Assembly: GCA_964351995.1 (NCBI GenBank)
Contig: CAYGQE010000001.1
Location: 198,273 to 262,272, forward strand
Reading direction: 5' to 3'
DNA from: SZUA-35 sp964351995
Lineage (GTDB): Bacteria; Actinomycetota; Acidimicrobiia; Acidimicrobiales; SZUA-35
DNA length: 64,000 nucleotides
Shown: positions 36,662 through 44,707 of the stretch, one piece after another
Layout of the letters: each line of letters begins with the position of its first letter
Position numbering within the stretch: the stretch's first letter is position 1
The notes under the pieces: model-generated
The model's database searches: none
The model's input: only the letters and a program-made list of their open reading frames with translations
What the model was told of the DNA's origin: nothing
Program-made: the position numbers and the translations under genes

Positions 36662-38262
36662 CTCGGCCAGTCGAGTTGCGCCTTGACTTCTTCGGGTGCG
36701 ACCACGAGCAGGAGCGCACGGGCTCGGCTCATTCCGACGTAGGCCAGGACTCTGTCTTCGTGGTCGTCGAGATCTTCCAGCCACACGCCGACCGCGTCGG
36801 CTTCGAGGCCCTTGAAACGGTGGATCGTCTCCACGACAACTCCGGTCTTTCCCGGTGCCACGAGCTTCACCCCCTCGACTTCTTGACCTCTCAGTGCTTC
36901 GGCCATCCGCTTCTTCTGCGTGAGGATGGCGATCGAAGATGGAGCTGTGCCTTCGCGAAGGAGCATGCCGATGAAGTTGGCCAGCGCCTTGACTGCCTGC
37001 TTGCCTTGGCCCGGCAGGAAGCCCGGCAGCTGGCCATTGACGCCAAGGGAAGCCTCGTCGCGGTCAAACATCGCGTTGACCCGTTCGGCGATCTCGACCG
37101 TGTTCCTGCAGTTGATTTCGAGTGCGAACGACTCTGACTCGAACGGCGGTTCCCATCCGGTTCGGTAGAGATCCTGATGATCGTCGGCAAAGACGTACAG
37201 AACCCCGTCATCTGAGTCATTGAGAAGCAGTTCGAGTGAGGTCCACCAGTTTGCGTGGAAGTCCTGACCTTCGTCGACGATGATCGCGTCGAACGAGACC
37301 CCCAGGTTTTCGGCTGCGGCCGGCATGAGTTCGGGCAGAACAGCATCCCAATAGTCATCAGGCCATGTGGACGGGCCGAGTTCTGCCCGGTCGACGAGGT
37401 TTTTCGCGAATTTGTGGAAGTGACCGGCTGTGACAACCTCGACGCCGCCGAGCTGCTCTGCTAGCTGCTCACCCAACGGAGCGTTGAAGCAGAGAAGTAG
37501 GACGGAGAACCCCTCGGTAGCGAGTTGCTTTGCCTTCTCGACAGCCAGCACGGTCTTGCCGGTTCCAGCTCCGCCGGTAATGAGTGCTCGACGCTGTCTT
37601 TTCAGCAGTCTGAGCACACCGACCTGTTGGTCGGTCAACTCGATTAACTGCTCGACCGTCTCCTCGATGCGGTGCTTTTGTGTGATCCGAATCTTGTGGG
37701 TTGGAGCGAGCGCTTTCCTAAGGGCCGAGAACTGTTGATCATCAAGCCGGGTCGGTTTCTCCCAGTGGCGCATGAGGCGTTCAATCGAGGCTTCCATCGA
37801 CTTGAGGTCGTAGCGATCGATGATGATCTCTTTGGGAGCGTCCGGAGAGAGGTCTTGCTCAACCTCAACAGCCGGGAAAACCACGCCGTGTCCGATTCGA
37901 AGCGGGCCGCCAAGCCTTGGAATGTGCTCGCCGAGGTAGTCGCGAAGACGGAACTTGCTGTCCGACGCTTGCTCGAACGGGTTCCTGATCTTGTGGCGAT
38001 CGCCGTTTCGGCTCTCGGAGATCCAGCCCCCGTTTTCAACGTGAATTGTCCCGCCCTTCACTTCGAGCACAAGGACACCTCGGTTGGGGTGCGCTATGAC
38101 AAAGTCCGCCTCACCGTCACCCTGTTTCCCGTGGCGCTTGCCTTGCCAAGGCACCGAATGGAAGACCAGGTAATCATCATCCAACTGAGCGAGCCGTTCG
38201 AATACGTCTCGCTCCGACCTCGGTGTTCCTTGAGCGATGCGGGGTGGGTACATCTGTGCCAT
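36658..38262 (-). CDS. NERD nuclease-UvrD-like SF1 helicase fusion
   Basis: The ATG at 38262 overlaps the mcrC stop (TGATG), so this start is chosen over the longer frame. Residues ~20-140 are a NERD domain (GEADFVIAHPNRGVLVLEVKGG, with the E-x-K core intact). An SF1 helicase follows: Walker A GGAGTGKTVLAVEKA near 231, DEGQDFHANWW near 334, EINCRNT near 384, HRFKGLEADAVGVW near 475. NERD-helicase fusions are recurrent in defence islands. Its position as third gene of the McrBC operon suggests a DNA-processing partner, although McrBC itself does not need one. It is tail-to-tail with drmB. Confidence 0.8.
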   Translation of the reverse strand: MAQMYPPRIAQGTPRSERDVFERLAQLDDDYLVFHSVPWQGKRHGKQGDGEADFVIAHPNRGVLVLEVKGGTIHVENGGWISESRNGDRHKIRNPFEQASDSKFRLRDYLGEHIPRLGGPLRIGHGVVFPAVEVEQDLSPDAPKEIIIDRYDLKSMEASIERLMRHWEKPTRLDDQQFSALRKALAPTHKIRITQKHRIEETVEQLIELTDQQVGVLRLLKRQRRALITGGAGTGKTVLAVEKAKQLATEGFSVLLLCFNAPLGEQLAEQLGGVEVVTAGHFHKFAKNLVDRAELGPSTWPDDYWDAVLPELMPAAAENLGVSFDAIIVDEGQDFHANWWTSLELLLNDSDDGVLYVFADDHQDLYRTGWEPPFESESFALEINCRNTVEIAERVNAMFDRDEASLGVNGQLPGFLPGQGKQAVKALANFIGMLLREGTAPSSIAILTQKKRMAEALRGQEVEGVKLVAPGKTGVVVETIHRFKGLEADAVGVWLEDLDDHEDRVLAYVGMSRARALLLVVAPEEVKAQLDWPS

Positions 38263-39566
38263 CAGTGGGCAACCCTTCTGTCTTGTTGAGGCTCGGCAAC
38301 GGAGCTCACTGCAGTACGAAGTCGGTCGAGTGAGTCCTCCCATTGAGCCTTGCCGGATCGGCTTTCGAGGATTCTTGGAAGATCGATGGCGATGCCGGAA
38401 ATTTCTGCTTCCGTCGGACCATCAGCTCTTGCGACTCCAAGTCGGGGGCCCTCAAAGTCGCGAGACGCGGGATAGATGATTCCCGCTCGAGGTCTTGCAG
38501 TGTCGCCAAGCGCGTAGGCGTACAGGAATGCTTGGTAGACATCGGCGGTCGAGAGCTTCTTGTTCTCGTAGAGCTTGTACTTGCAATCAAAGGGAACGAG
38601 CTCGTTGCCGTCGCTAAGAACGATGTCGGGAATGATCGATGAGTAGGTCTTGCGATCGCCCACTCGCCGAATGACGGAACGATGGGATCGGCTCGCTGTG
38701 ACTCGCCAGTCAGTTGGGCGGTAGGCCTCCTCGACCATTGCGGCAACGAAGTCTTCGAAGATGTCATTCATGTTCAGCAGGAATGAGAACGAGCGGGCAG
38801 CGCCGGTCCGGTAGATGTCGTCGGCTCCGGATCGGTCGATCAGGATGAGGCACAGCTCGTGAGCGGAGCGATATCGCTCGTTTCTCCGCGTGTAGGTGCG
38901 TCGCTCGATGTAGAAGCCGGAATCGTGTGGACCTCTGGATGTCACACCTTCGATCTCTTGTTCGAGTCGTCTCAATCGCTTCCGAATCGCCAGGTTCTGA
39001 CAAAGACGGGCCCCGGCAGCAATGCCAGCCGCCAGGAACTGATTGTCGAACACATCGGCATGGAACTCATCGAAGCGGCACTCCAAAACATCGAGCATTC
39101 CGAATCGTCGCGTCGCCTGCTCTCGGAAACGAAGAGAACCCCTCAGTGCTGGAAGCGAGTCTTCTTCGGTCGTGTAGTCATGCATCAGACCATCGGCAAC
39201 GAGCCGTTCGCCCTCGTCTGCCAACAACTGGCAGAACAGATCCAGAAGACCTTCGCTCGAGGTCTCCAGGGTGCGTGAGATTCGCGAGGTTTTCAGCCGG
39301 TTGAGTCCAGCTGAATACTCGATCATCCGAACGAGGTTGAGCTCGTGACCAGCGAGCTTGGGGCGAATATGAATGGTTGCGTTCCGAAGTTGAACGAGTC
39401 CGACCCAGCTTTGTGAGCGCACCTCGAGCTTGCCGTTGTGCAGCCAGCGAAGCTCGAGCTTGCGCTCGAAATCTGCGTTGAGTTCATCGGTCAGTCGAAG
39501 GTCGTCTGCCGTGGGAGGGCCGACGTCAAAAGTGCCGTTTTGATACTCGGAGAGTTCGAGCTGCAC
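38262..39566 (-). CDS. mcrC: McrC-family nuclease subunit of type IV restriction
   Basis: The GTG at 39566 lies one base after the mcrB stop and gives MQLELSEYQNGTF; the open frame further upstream is an overlap with mcrB. The body has the McrC-type N-terminal beta domain (RSQSWVGLVQLRNATIHIRPKL) and a C-terminal PD-(D/E)XK core: IIPDIVLSDG then VPFDCKYKLY near residues 310-330. McrC cleaves DNA when bound to the McrB ring on methylated or otherwise modified sites. The gene order mcrB-mcrC is standard. Confidence 0.85.
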   Translation of the reverse strand: MQLELSEYQNGTFDVGPPTADDLRLTDELNADFERKLELRWLHNGKLEVRSQSWVGLVQLRNATIHIRPKLAGHELNLVRMIEYSAGLNRLKTSRISRTLETSSEGLLDLFCQLLADEGERLVADGLMHDYTTEEDSLPALRGSLRFREQATRRFGMLDVLECRFDEFHADVFDNQFLAAGIAAGARLCQNLAIRKRLRRLEQEIEGVTSRGPHDSGFYIERRTYTRRNERYRSAHELCLILIDRSGADDIYRTGAARSFSFLLNMNDIFEDFVAAMVEEAYRPTDWRVTASRSHRSVIRRVGDRKTYSSIIPDIVLSDGNELVPFDCKYKLYENKKLSTADVYQAFLYAYALGDTARPRAGIIYPASRDFEGPRLGVARADGPTEAEISGIAIDLPRILESRSGKAQWEDSLDRLRTAVSSVAEPQQDRRVAH

Positions 39567-39567
39567 G

Positions 39568-42500
39568 TCACCCAAGCCCAAGGTGCTTTGCCAGGGCGTC
39601 GATGAGACGCTCCGGTTCGTCGATTGTGGCAAGGTTGGGGCGTTGCTGGTCCTCGTCGATGACCTCTGGGCCCAGTAGCTCCGCCAGGTCGTTGTAGTTC
39701 CCGTAGGCGTACTCCTGCAGCAGCGGAAGGAGCTCGTACTTGAACGAGAGCGCAAACTCGGCGGCGGTAGCAATGGGAGCGCCACTCTTCATCAGGATTG
39801 CATGCCCGATCTGTTTCTCTCGCCCAATCAGTTCCCGGACTCGGGAGTTCAGCTCAGATAAGAAGTCCTCGAGCGCCAGCCTCCCAATGCTTGTCGTCAG
39901 AAGGGCTGGTTCCGGCATCAGTTCAACGAAGGCGAATCGTCTGCGCAGCGCCGAGTCGAGCACGTGCACGCTTCTGTCGGCTGTGTTCATGGTCGCGATG
40001 ATGTGGACGTTCGGTGGCACGTGGAACGGGTGGCCCGACTGCGGGAGGGTCAAGGGCATGCCGCGCTTGTCCTTCTCGATGAGTGTGATGAGCTCGCCGA
40101 AGATCTTGGGCACGTTGCCACGGTTGATCTCATCGATCATGACCACGTAGCTGCGGTCTGAATCAGCGGCTGCTGCTCGGCAAACTCTCTTGAACACGCC
40201 GTCGCGCATCGTGAGTTCGAGCCCTCCGGACCCTGACTCCGTTGGCTTGTAGCCCTCGATGAAGTCCTCGTAGGCGTAGGTGGGATGGAACGTCACTCTG
40301 GTGAGCTGCGCAGCGCCTGCCCCGACGGCCTGCGTTTCCTCGGTCATTCCCAAAAGGGAACGGAGTCGTGCGGCCTCGTGAGGTTCGAGACGGAAGAGCG
40401 TGCCTTGCATGCGGTTGGTCACCGGTTCTGACGAAGCAAGCACCGGATCTGACCTCAGCGTCTCCCAAGCAACGGCTTCGCTAGGCCGCTCAACGGGCTC
40501 AATCTCGATTCGCTGTTTGTCGTCATCGCCGACGTAGAGAGATCGAGAAATGCGCGCCTTCGCAACGATCTGCTTCACAGGAGTGGCTTCGTAGCCGAAC
40601 ACCTCGTCCCCGGGCTGAACAACGTCGTAGTTGCGGCTGAGACTTCCGTAGTCATAGGGCTCCCTCCCAGTCTCGAAGAGCCGGTCGAAGCTCCAGCGGC
40701 TTGGGTTCGCTACAACGAGCCAAGACGGGCGTTGATCACTCTCCTGAACTTCCAGCAACTCCGATTCGATGTGGGTGAGCGCATTGGGTTCGCCAAAGGC
40801 CGTCGCCGCCGCCGCCACTGACGACCCGCCACCCAAAAGCCAAGCGGCGTGCCGTCGCGCAGCGTAAGTCTTGCCTGTTCCTGGCGGCCCATAGAAGATG
40901 ATTTGCCCGCTTCGCTCGAGAAGACGCTCGGCCTCCTTGTGTAGTGCGGGTACTGACGGAAGTGGCACGTCTTCCGGTGTGCCACCTGCGTCCGAACGCA
41001 GGATCCGGTGATAATCGTCGGGGGTCACCGATACGAGCGTGAACATCCACGGTGCGCCGAAATCGACTGTCCTTTCGGTTGTGTCAAACCAATCAACTTC
41101 CACGGTGTGCCGGTACTCGGGCAGGTCTGCGTCGTATCGGTAGCCTCCGGTTACTCGGCCTATACCCACTACTTGCTTCGTGCCCCGGTTTGCGAGGACG
41201 ATGTCGCCGTCTTCGAGATCGCGGAAGGTTCGAAGCGCACGGACGGTCCGCGTGGTGGTCGACTTGTTGTCCTCCGGTCGTACTCGCTCGAACTGAGCTC
41301 GCAGCTCATCGTCAGTTTCGAACTGCGACAGGTCGTCGATCTCATCCCATCCCAAGCGGATTCGCCCGCTCTGAAGGCAGTCGTCCCAGAGCCGAGCGTT
41401 GTCGCCGGGAGCAACCTTCACAATCGCATGCCCAGGGTTCGGATTCGCCCACGAGTAGAGGAAGTGCATGATCTCGAGCGTCTGCCAGCCCTCAAACTCC
41501 GGCAGCGCTGTCAGCGTGTCGAAGAGGAGGCGGTTCTTCCCAACGCGTTGACGCTTGCCTGGTTTGACATCAAAGATGCTTAGCCAAAAGTCGAGATGAC
41601 TCTCGGCGTAGATCGGAAGCAGACGATCCGGGAAGTACATCCATGCGAGCTTCGTGCGGACTGAGGGAGCAGCCCACAGTGCATCGATCTCGTCGATGGC
41701 AGCGAAGTCATCTTCAGAAGCTCGTTCGATGAGCTCGGCGGCGCCGCTGCGGATTGCCGCCCACGCCTCGTCGGCACGGTCGTACTTCGTCTCGAACTTG
41801 TAGGCGTCTCTTGCAGAGCTGAAGTAGATCATGTGCTTGTTTGCGGAGCCGCCGCTGATCGACCCGCATTGCTTCGATCCGAACTCGAGCGCATGGCTCA
41901 AACCCGGGATTGAATCGGGGATACCTAGCGCATATTGCTCAAGCGTCAGCGTCTCCCAAGCTGTCGGTGGAAAACGCTCGACGAAGTCGGCACGTTGTGC
42001 CGCTGCCTGCGCCAAACGCTCGGCGGCGCCCTCGCGGTCGTATTCAGCTACTGCTGTAGCGAGGTCGTTCGACGTCGACATTCCCATGGTCCTTCGAAAG
42101 TTGGTGACAGCGTTCGTGAGCTCGATCGGCCAGTCTTCGCTGGGCTTCCACTTTGCGATTGCGTAGAGAAGACCTTGGGCGTGCAATGCGCTTTCGACCG
42201 GAACCCCAGCCTCGTTGGCGGCCTGTCGGAACTCCTCGAACAGAGAGAGCGCATCGAGGTACTCCTCGACGTCGGAGTTCGGTTCCGACTCCCATGACGC
42301 AAGAGCCTTGATGTCCTTTACGACGCGAGTTCGGTAGATGGGGGTCGCTTCCGGGTCGGAGCGGCCCATCAGAAAGAATGACCCGAGTGAGAGGCGTGTG
42401 CCTCGTCCGGAGATGACGTCGTTTGGCAGGGTTTCCAGGAAGGCGCCGAGGGCTTCGGCAGTGTCAAGGGAAGCGTCGAAGACGCTGCGCAGGCCAGCTA

Positions 42501-42768
42501 GAGCTGAAGCTGGTTCGGCAACCTGCCACTTCTTGTAGTTGTCGATGAGTTGCCAGGAGAGAAGATTGTTGTGCTTGTGGCCTAAGGCGGCAGAGAGAGC
42601 GACCGTGACGTCTCCATCGCTCCTGACGACACTTGCGAGCTCGGCGACGGCGCCAGCCACGATGAGCTTGTACCCACGCTCGTGGTCTTCGAAGGCAGGG
42701 AAATCGAGGAAGCTGCGAGCCGCTTCGAAGAACGGAATCCATCGTGCCGTGTTCGGCGAACTGGTCAC
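39568..42768 (-). CDS. mcrB: McrB-family GTPase with EVE-type modified-base reader domains
   Basis: The protein has 1066 residues. The start is a GTG after CCAGGAG. It has an N-terminal helical region, a PUA/EVE-like domain at ~450-575 (HAIVKVAPGDNARLW..., GDIVLANRGTKQVVGIGRV), then Walker A GPPGTGKTYAARRHA near 626. A second EVE-like domain (SWLVVANPSRWSFDRLF, GDEVFGYEATPVKQIVAKARI, ~680-800) sits between Walker A and Walker B (MIDEINRGN near 876). The McrB signature MNTADRS is near 926. EVE domains bind modified cytosine. The ring should recognise modified phage DNA and activate McrC. Confidence 0.82.
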   Translation of the reverse strand: MTSSPNTARWIPFFEAARSFLDFPAFEDHERGYKLIVAGAVAELASVVRSDGDVTVALSAALGHKHNNLLSWQLIDNYKKWQVAEPASALAGLRSVFDASLDTAEALGAFLETLPNDVISGRGTRLSLGSFFLMGRSDPEATPIYRTRVVKDIKALASWESEPNSDVEEYLDALSLFEEFRQAANEAGVPVESALHAQGLLYAIAKWKPSEDWPIELTNAVTNFRRTMGMSTSNDLATAVAEYDREGAAERLAQAAAQRADFVERFPPTAWETLTLEQYALGIPDSIPGLSHALEFGSKQCGSISGGSANKHMIYFSSARDAYKFETKYDRADEAWAAIRSGAAELIERASEDDFAAIDEIDALWAAPSVRTKLAWMYFPDRLLPIYAESHLDFWLSIFDVKPGKRQRVGKNRLLFDTLTALPEFEGWQTLEIMHFLYSWANPNPGHAIVKVAPGDNARLWDDCLQSGRIRLGWDEIDDLSQFETDDELRAQFERVRPEDNKSTTTRTVRALRTFRDLEDGDIVLANRGTKQVVGIGRVTGGYRYDADLPEYRHTVEVDWFDTTERTVDFGAPWMFTLVSVTPDDYHRILRSDAGGTPEDVPLPSVPALHKEAERLLERSGQIIFYGPPGTGKTYAARRHAAWLLGGGSSVAAAATAFGEPNALTHIESELLEVQESDQRPSWLVVANPSRWSFDRLFETGREPYDYGSLSRNYDVVQPGDEVFGYEATPVKQIVAKARISRSLYVGDDDKQRIEIEPVERPSEAVAWETLRSDPVLASSEPVTNRMQGTLFRLEPHEAARLRSLLGMTEETQAVGAGAAQLTRVTFHPTYAYEDFIEGYKPTESGSGGLELTMRDGVFKRVCRAAAADSDRSYVVMIDEINRGNVPKIFGELITLIEKDKRGMPLTLPQSGHPFHVPPNVHIIATMNTADRSVHVLDSALRRRFAFVELMPEPALLTTSIGRLALEDFLSELNSRVRELIGREKQIGHAILMKSGAPIATAAEFALSFKYELLPLLQEYAYGNYNDLAELLGPEVIDEDQQRPNLATIDEPERLIDALAKHLGLG

Positions 42769-42815
42769 TTCATCTCCTGGCCAAGTGTTGGGTGATCTTT
42801 GGGACTATCGCACGT

Positions 42816-42826
42816 TTGACTGTCAA
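42816..42826. promoter_or_regulatory. Palindrome upstream of mcrB
   Basis: TTGACTGTCAA is a perfect 5-1-5 palindrome, 48 bases upstream of the mcrB start. Read on the minus strand it supplies TTGACA, a consensus -35, so it may be both promoter element and operator. No clear -10 at ideal spacing was seen. Confidence 0.3.
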
Positions 42827-42957
42827 TACGAGCTTTCCAGATAGTGTCCGGACCCGCAGTGGAGCGGTTCCAGAACTGGCCCGGCGCCGGTTCTGCGGCT
42901 CATGCGAGCGTCTCGAAGCCAACTGCATGTGTTGACACTGTGGAGCGGATTGGGTGG

Positions 42958-43350
42958 CTACTTCGCCCGAAGCCGTTCCAGAACTGTGTACGGATCGAAC
43001 ACAATCGGGAGGCGCTGGTTTGGCTTGACCATTCCGCCCTCGAAAGGGCCTGGCTCGATTTCGATGTCTTTGACCCTCGGCCGCTCGACAGCGACCCAGT
43101 CAGAACCAGCCTCGGGAGGAGTTCTGACCAGCTTGCGAACAAGCTTGGTGATCTTCACCTTGGAGACGTTGGCCTCGGTGAAGCGAGCGCCAGCGGCAAT
43201 TGCCACTGCTTGGCTTTCTGTGATCGAGCCGTCAGGTCTGAGCCCGTTGTTCCGCAGCCACTCAATCCAAACCTCGAGGTGCTTTGGGTCGCCAGCAACT
43301 GTGGCCTGTACATGTTCGAGGCTGTAGCTCGGCTCGCCTTTGCGGCTCAC
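42958..43350 (-). CDS. Unknown 130-residue protein, last gene of the NYN/EEP operon
   Basis: The GTG start at 43350 overlaps the stop of the EEP gene (GTGA). The protein begins MSRKGEPSYSLEHVQATV and contains a likely helical segment (HLEVWIEWLRNNG, ITESQAVAIAAGARFTEANVSKVK). Its C-terminus is rich in beta-type sequence (IVFDPYTVLERLRAK). I do not recognise the family. The tight overlap says it is made together with the two nuclease-like proteins upstream. The longer open frame to 43506 is only overlap with the EEP gene. Confidence 0.6.
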   Translation of the reverse strand: MSRKGEPSYSLEHVQATVAGDPKHLEVWIEWLRNNGLRPDGSITESQAVAIAAGARFTEANVSKVKITKLVRKLVRTPPEAGSDWVAVERPRVKDIEIEPGPFEGGMVKPNQRLPIVFDPYTVLERLRAK

Positions 43351-44114
43351 TTCGGCACCACGTCGACGACGAGTGGGGCGTGGTCGCTGCCGTCGCCCTT
43401 GCGGAGCCAACCTTCCGGGCCGCCGACCCAGACCTGCGTGATGTCCCATTCTGTTGGGACAAAGCAGTGGTCGATGTGGAACGTCGAGTCGGTGGAACGC
43501 TTCCACCAGTGGGTCGGTCGCCTCTCTTTGCCCTGTTCCTCGTCGAAGAACGAGTGGTAGGCACTCTTGAGTCCGTGGTCGTCCATAGTCTCGACCATGG
43601 TCGCCCAGCTTCTTGGCTTGCCCGGCTTGTCCCAGACGACGCTGTTGTTGAAGTCGCCGGCCACAACGGTCGGTTGCTCGAACAGCTCTGGATAGGCGTC
43701 AGGGATCTGCTCGCCCTGGCTCTTCTGGAAGTCGGTGGGGTCGAAGTGGGCTCGCTTGTTGAACGCCCAACAGCCGACGATGTTGAAGCTCTGCTTGTTC
43801 GGCCCCGTGGCCTCTGCCGGCAACGTCCACTCGATGCGTTGATCCCATTTGGCGTCGTACATCTTCGTCTTCCAAGAGCCGAAGCCCATGACGGCGAGAC
43901 CCCTGCTCTGAACACGGCCGACCCAGTCCATGGTCCGGAAGTCGTCAACGCCTTCCTTGCGGAGCTTGCCTTCGGTGCTGACTTCGCACAGCACGGCAAT
44001 GTCGGCCTCGAGTTCGTCCTGCACTCGGTGGACCTTCTTGTGGGCGCCAGCGGCGAGGTTCCACGTCACGATGCGGATTGCGCCAGGGGCCTTGTCTTGT
44101 AGTTGTTCGTTCAT
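43347..44114 (-). CDS. Endonuclease/exonuclease/phosphatase (EEP) family protein
   Basis: This 255-residue protein shows the EEP core in order: IVTWNLAAG near residue 15, an acidic AVLCEVS near 40, VVAGDFNNS near 150, HIDHCFV near 215 and GSDHAPLVV near 243. All metal- and phosphate-binding residues of the DNase I-like fold appear to be present. EEP enzymes cleave phosphodiester bonds in nucleic acids, lipids or nucleotides, so the substrate cannot be read. It overlaps the genes on both sides by four bases (ATGA, GTGA). No signal peptide is seen, so action is cytosolic. Confidence 0.82.
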   Translation of the reverse strand: MNEQLQDKAPGAIRIVTWNLAAGAHKKVHRVQDELEADIAVLCEVSTEGKLRKEGVDDFRTMDWVGRVQSRGLAVMGFGSWKTKMYDAKWDQRIEWTLPAEATGPNKQSFNIVGCWAFNKRAHFDPTDFQKSQGEQIPDAYPELFEQPTVVAGDFNNSVVWDKPGKPRSWATMVETMDDHGLKSAYHSFFDEEQGKERRPTHWWKRSTDSTFHIDHCFVPTEWDITQVWVGGPEGWLRKGDGSDHAPLVVDVVPK

Positions 44115-44707
44115 GCGCTCACGCTCACTTGTTGGTCGGCCTGACGATAGGGCGCTGGGTGGTCGCGAAGGTTGAGCACATCTGGCCTGCCGGGCTTGCA
44201 GCGGCGAGCCCGTTGGCGTCGGTGTACCGGCGTCACCGGGCTGATGAAGGCGACGTTGTCGGCCGCTGCCTGGAGCTTTGTCGAGAGGCTTGTCGGCAAG
44301 CTGACGACCAACGTCGGCAGAGCGAGCTTGCGAATGGCCTGCACGAAGATGCCGTCGCCCGAGCCGATCACCAAGCTGTCGCAGCCAGCTGGTGTCGGCT
44401 CGTTGAGCGTCTCGAGCAACGTGAGGTCAGACGCATCGGGGCCACGTCGAGGTGCGAGCTTCCGCCAGCTCTCGCTGCCGGGGGCGAACCACACCGCCGG
44501 GGCGATCGTGGGGTAGGCGGCAACGCGCACCATTGCGCCAGCAGGCAGCACAGCTGCCAACTCGCTGATGCGAGCCTCCAGTGCCGTGCGGTGTTGCGCA
44601 CCCGATACCAAGTTCTCGATGTCGATCAACACCAGCGGCCGGCACCCGACCTTGGCAACGGCCTGGCGAAGCTTCGTGTTATCGGCCTCGAGCTCGACGG
44701 CAGTCAT
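44111..44707 (-). CDS. NYN/PIN-like domain protein (putative RNase)
   Basis: The ATG at 44707 overlaps the upstream gene by four bases. The protein starts with a short helix (MTAVELEADNTKLRQAV). It then carries a Rossmann-like NYN pattern: LVLIDIENLV with conserved Asp and Asn near 28-34, GPDASDLTLLETL near 90, and VIGSGDGIFVQAIRKL near 113. These acidic positions match PIN-like metal-dependent RNases. The C-terminus is basic. It is the second of four overlapping genes. RNase activity is inferred from the family only. Confidence 0.7.
   Translation of the reverse strand: MTAVELEADNTKLRQAVAKVGCRPLVLIDIENLVSGAQHRTALEARISELAAVLPAGAMVRVAAYPTIAPAVWFAPGSESWRKLAPRRGPDASDLTLLETLNEPTPAGCDSLVIGSGDGIFVQAIRKLALPTLVVSLPTSLSTKLQAAADNVAFISPVTPVHRRQRARRCKPGRPDVLNLRDHPAPYRQADQQVSVSA

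Noticed and set aside
36658..38262. NERD-helicase as a functional replacement for DrmC
   Set aside because: DrmC is a phospholipase D-type nuclease, this gene is on the opposite strand and clearly belongs to the McrBC operon, so equivalence is not claimed.
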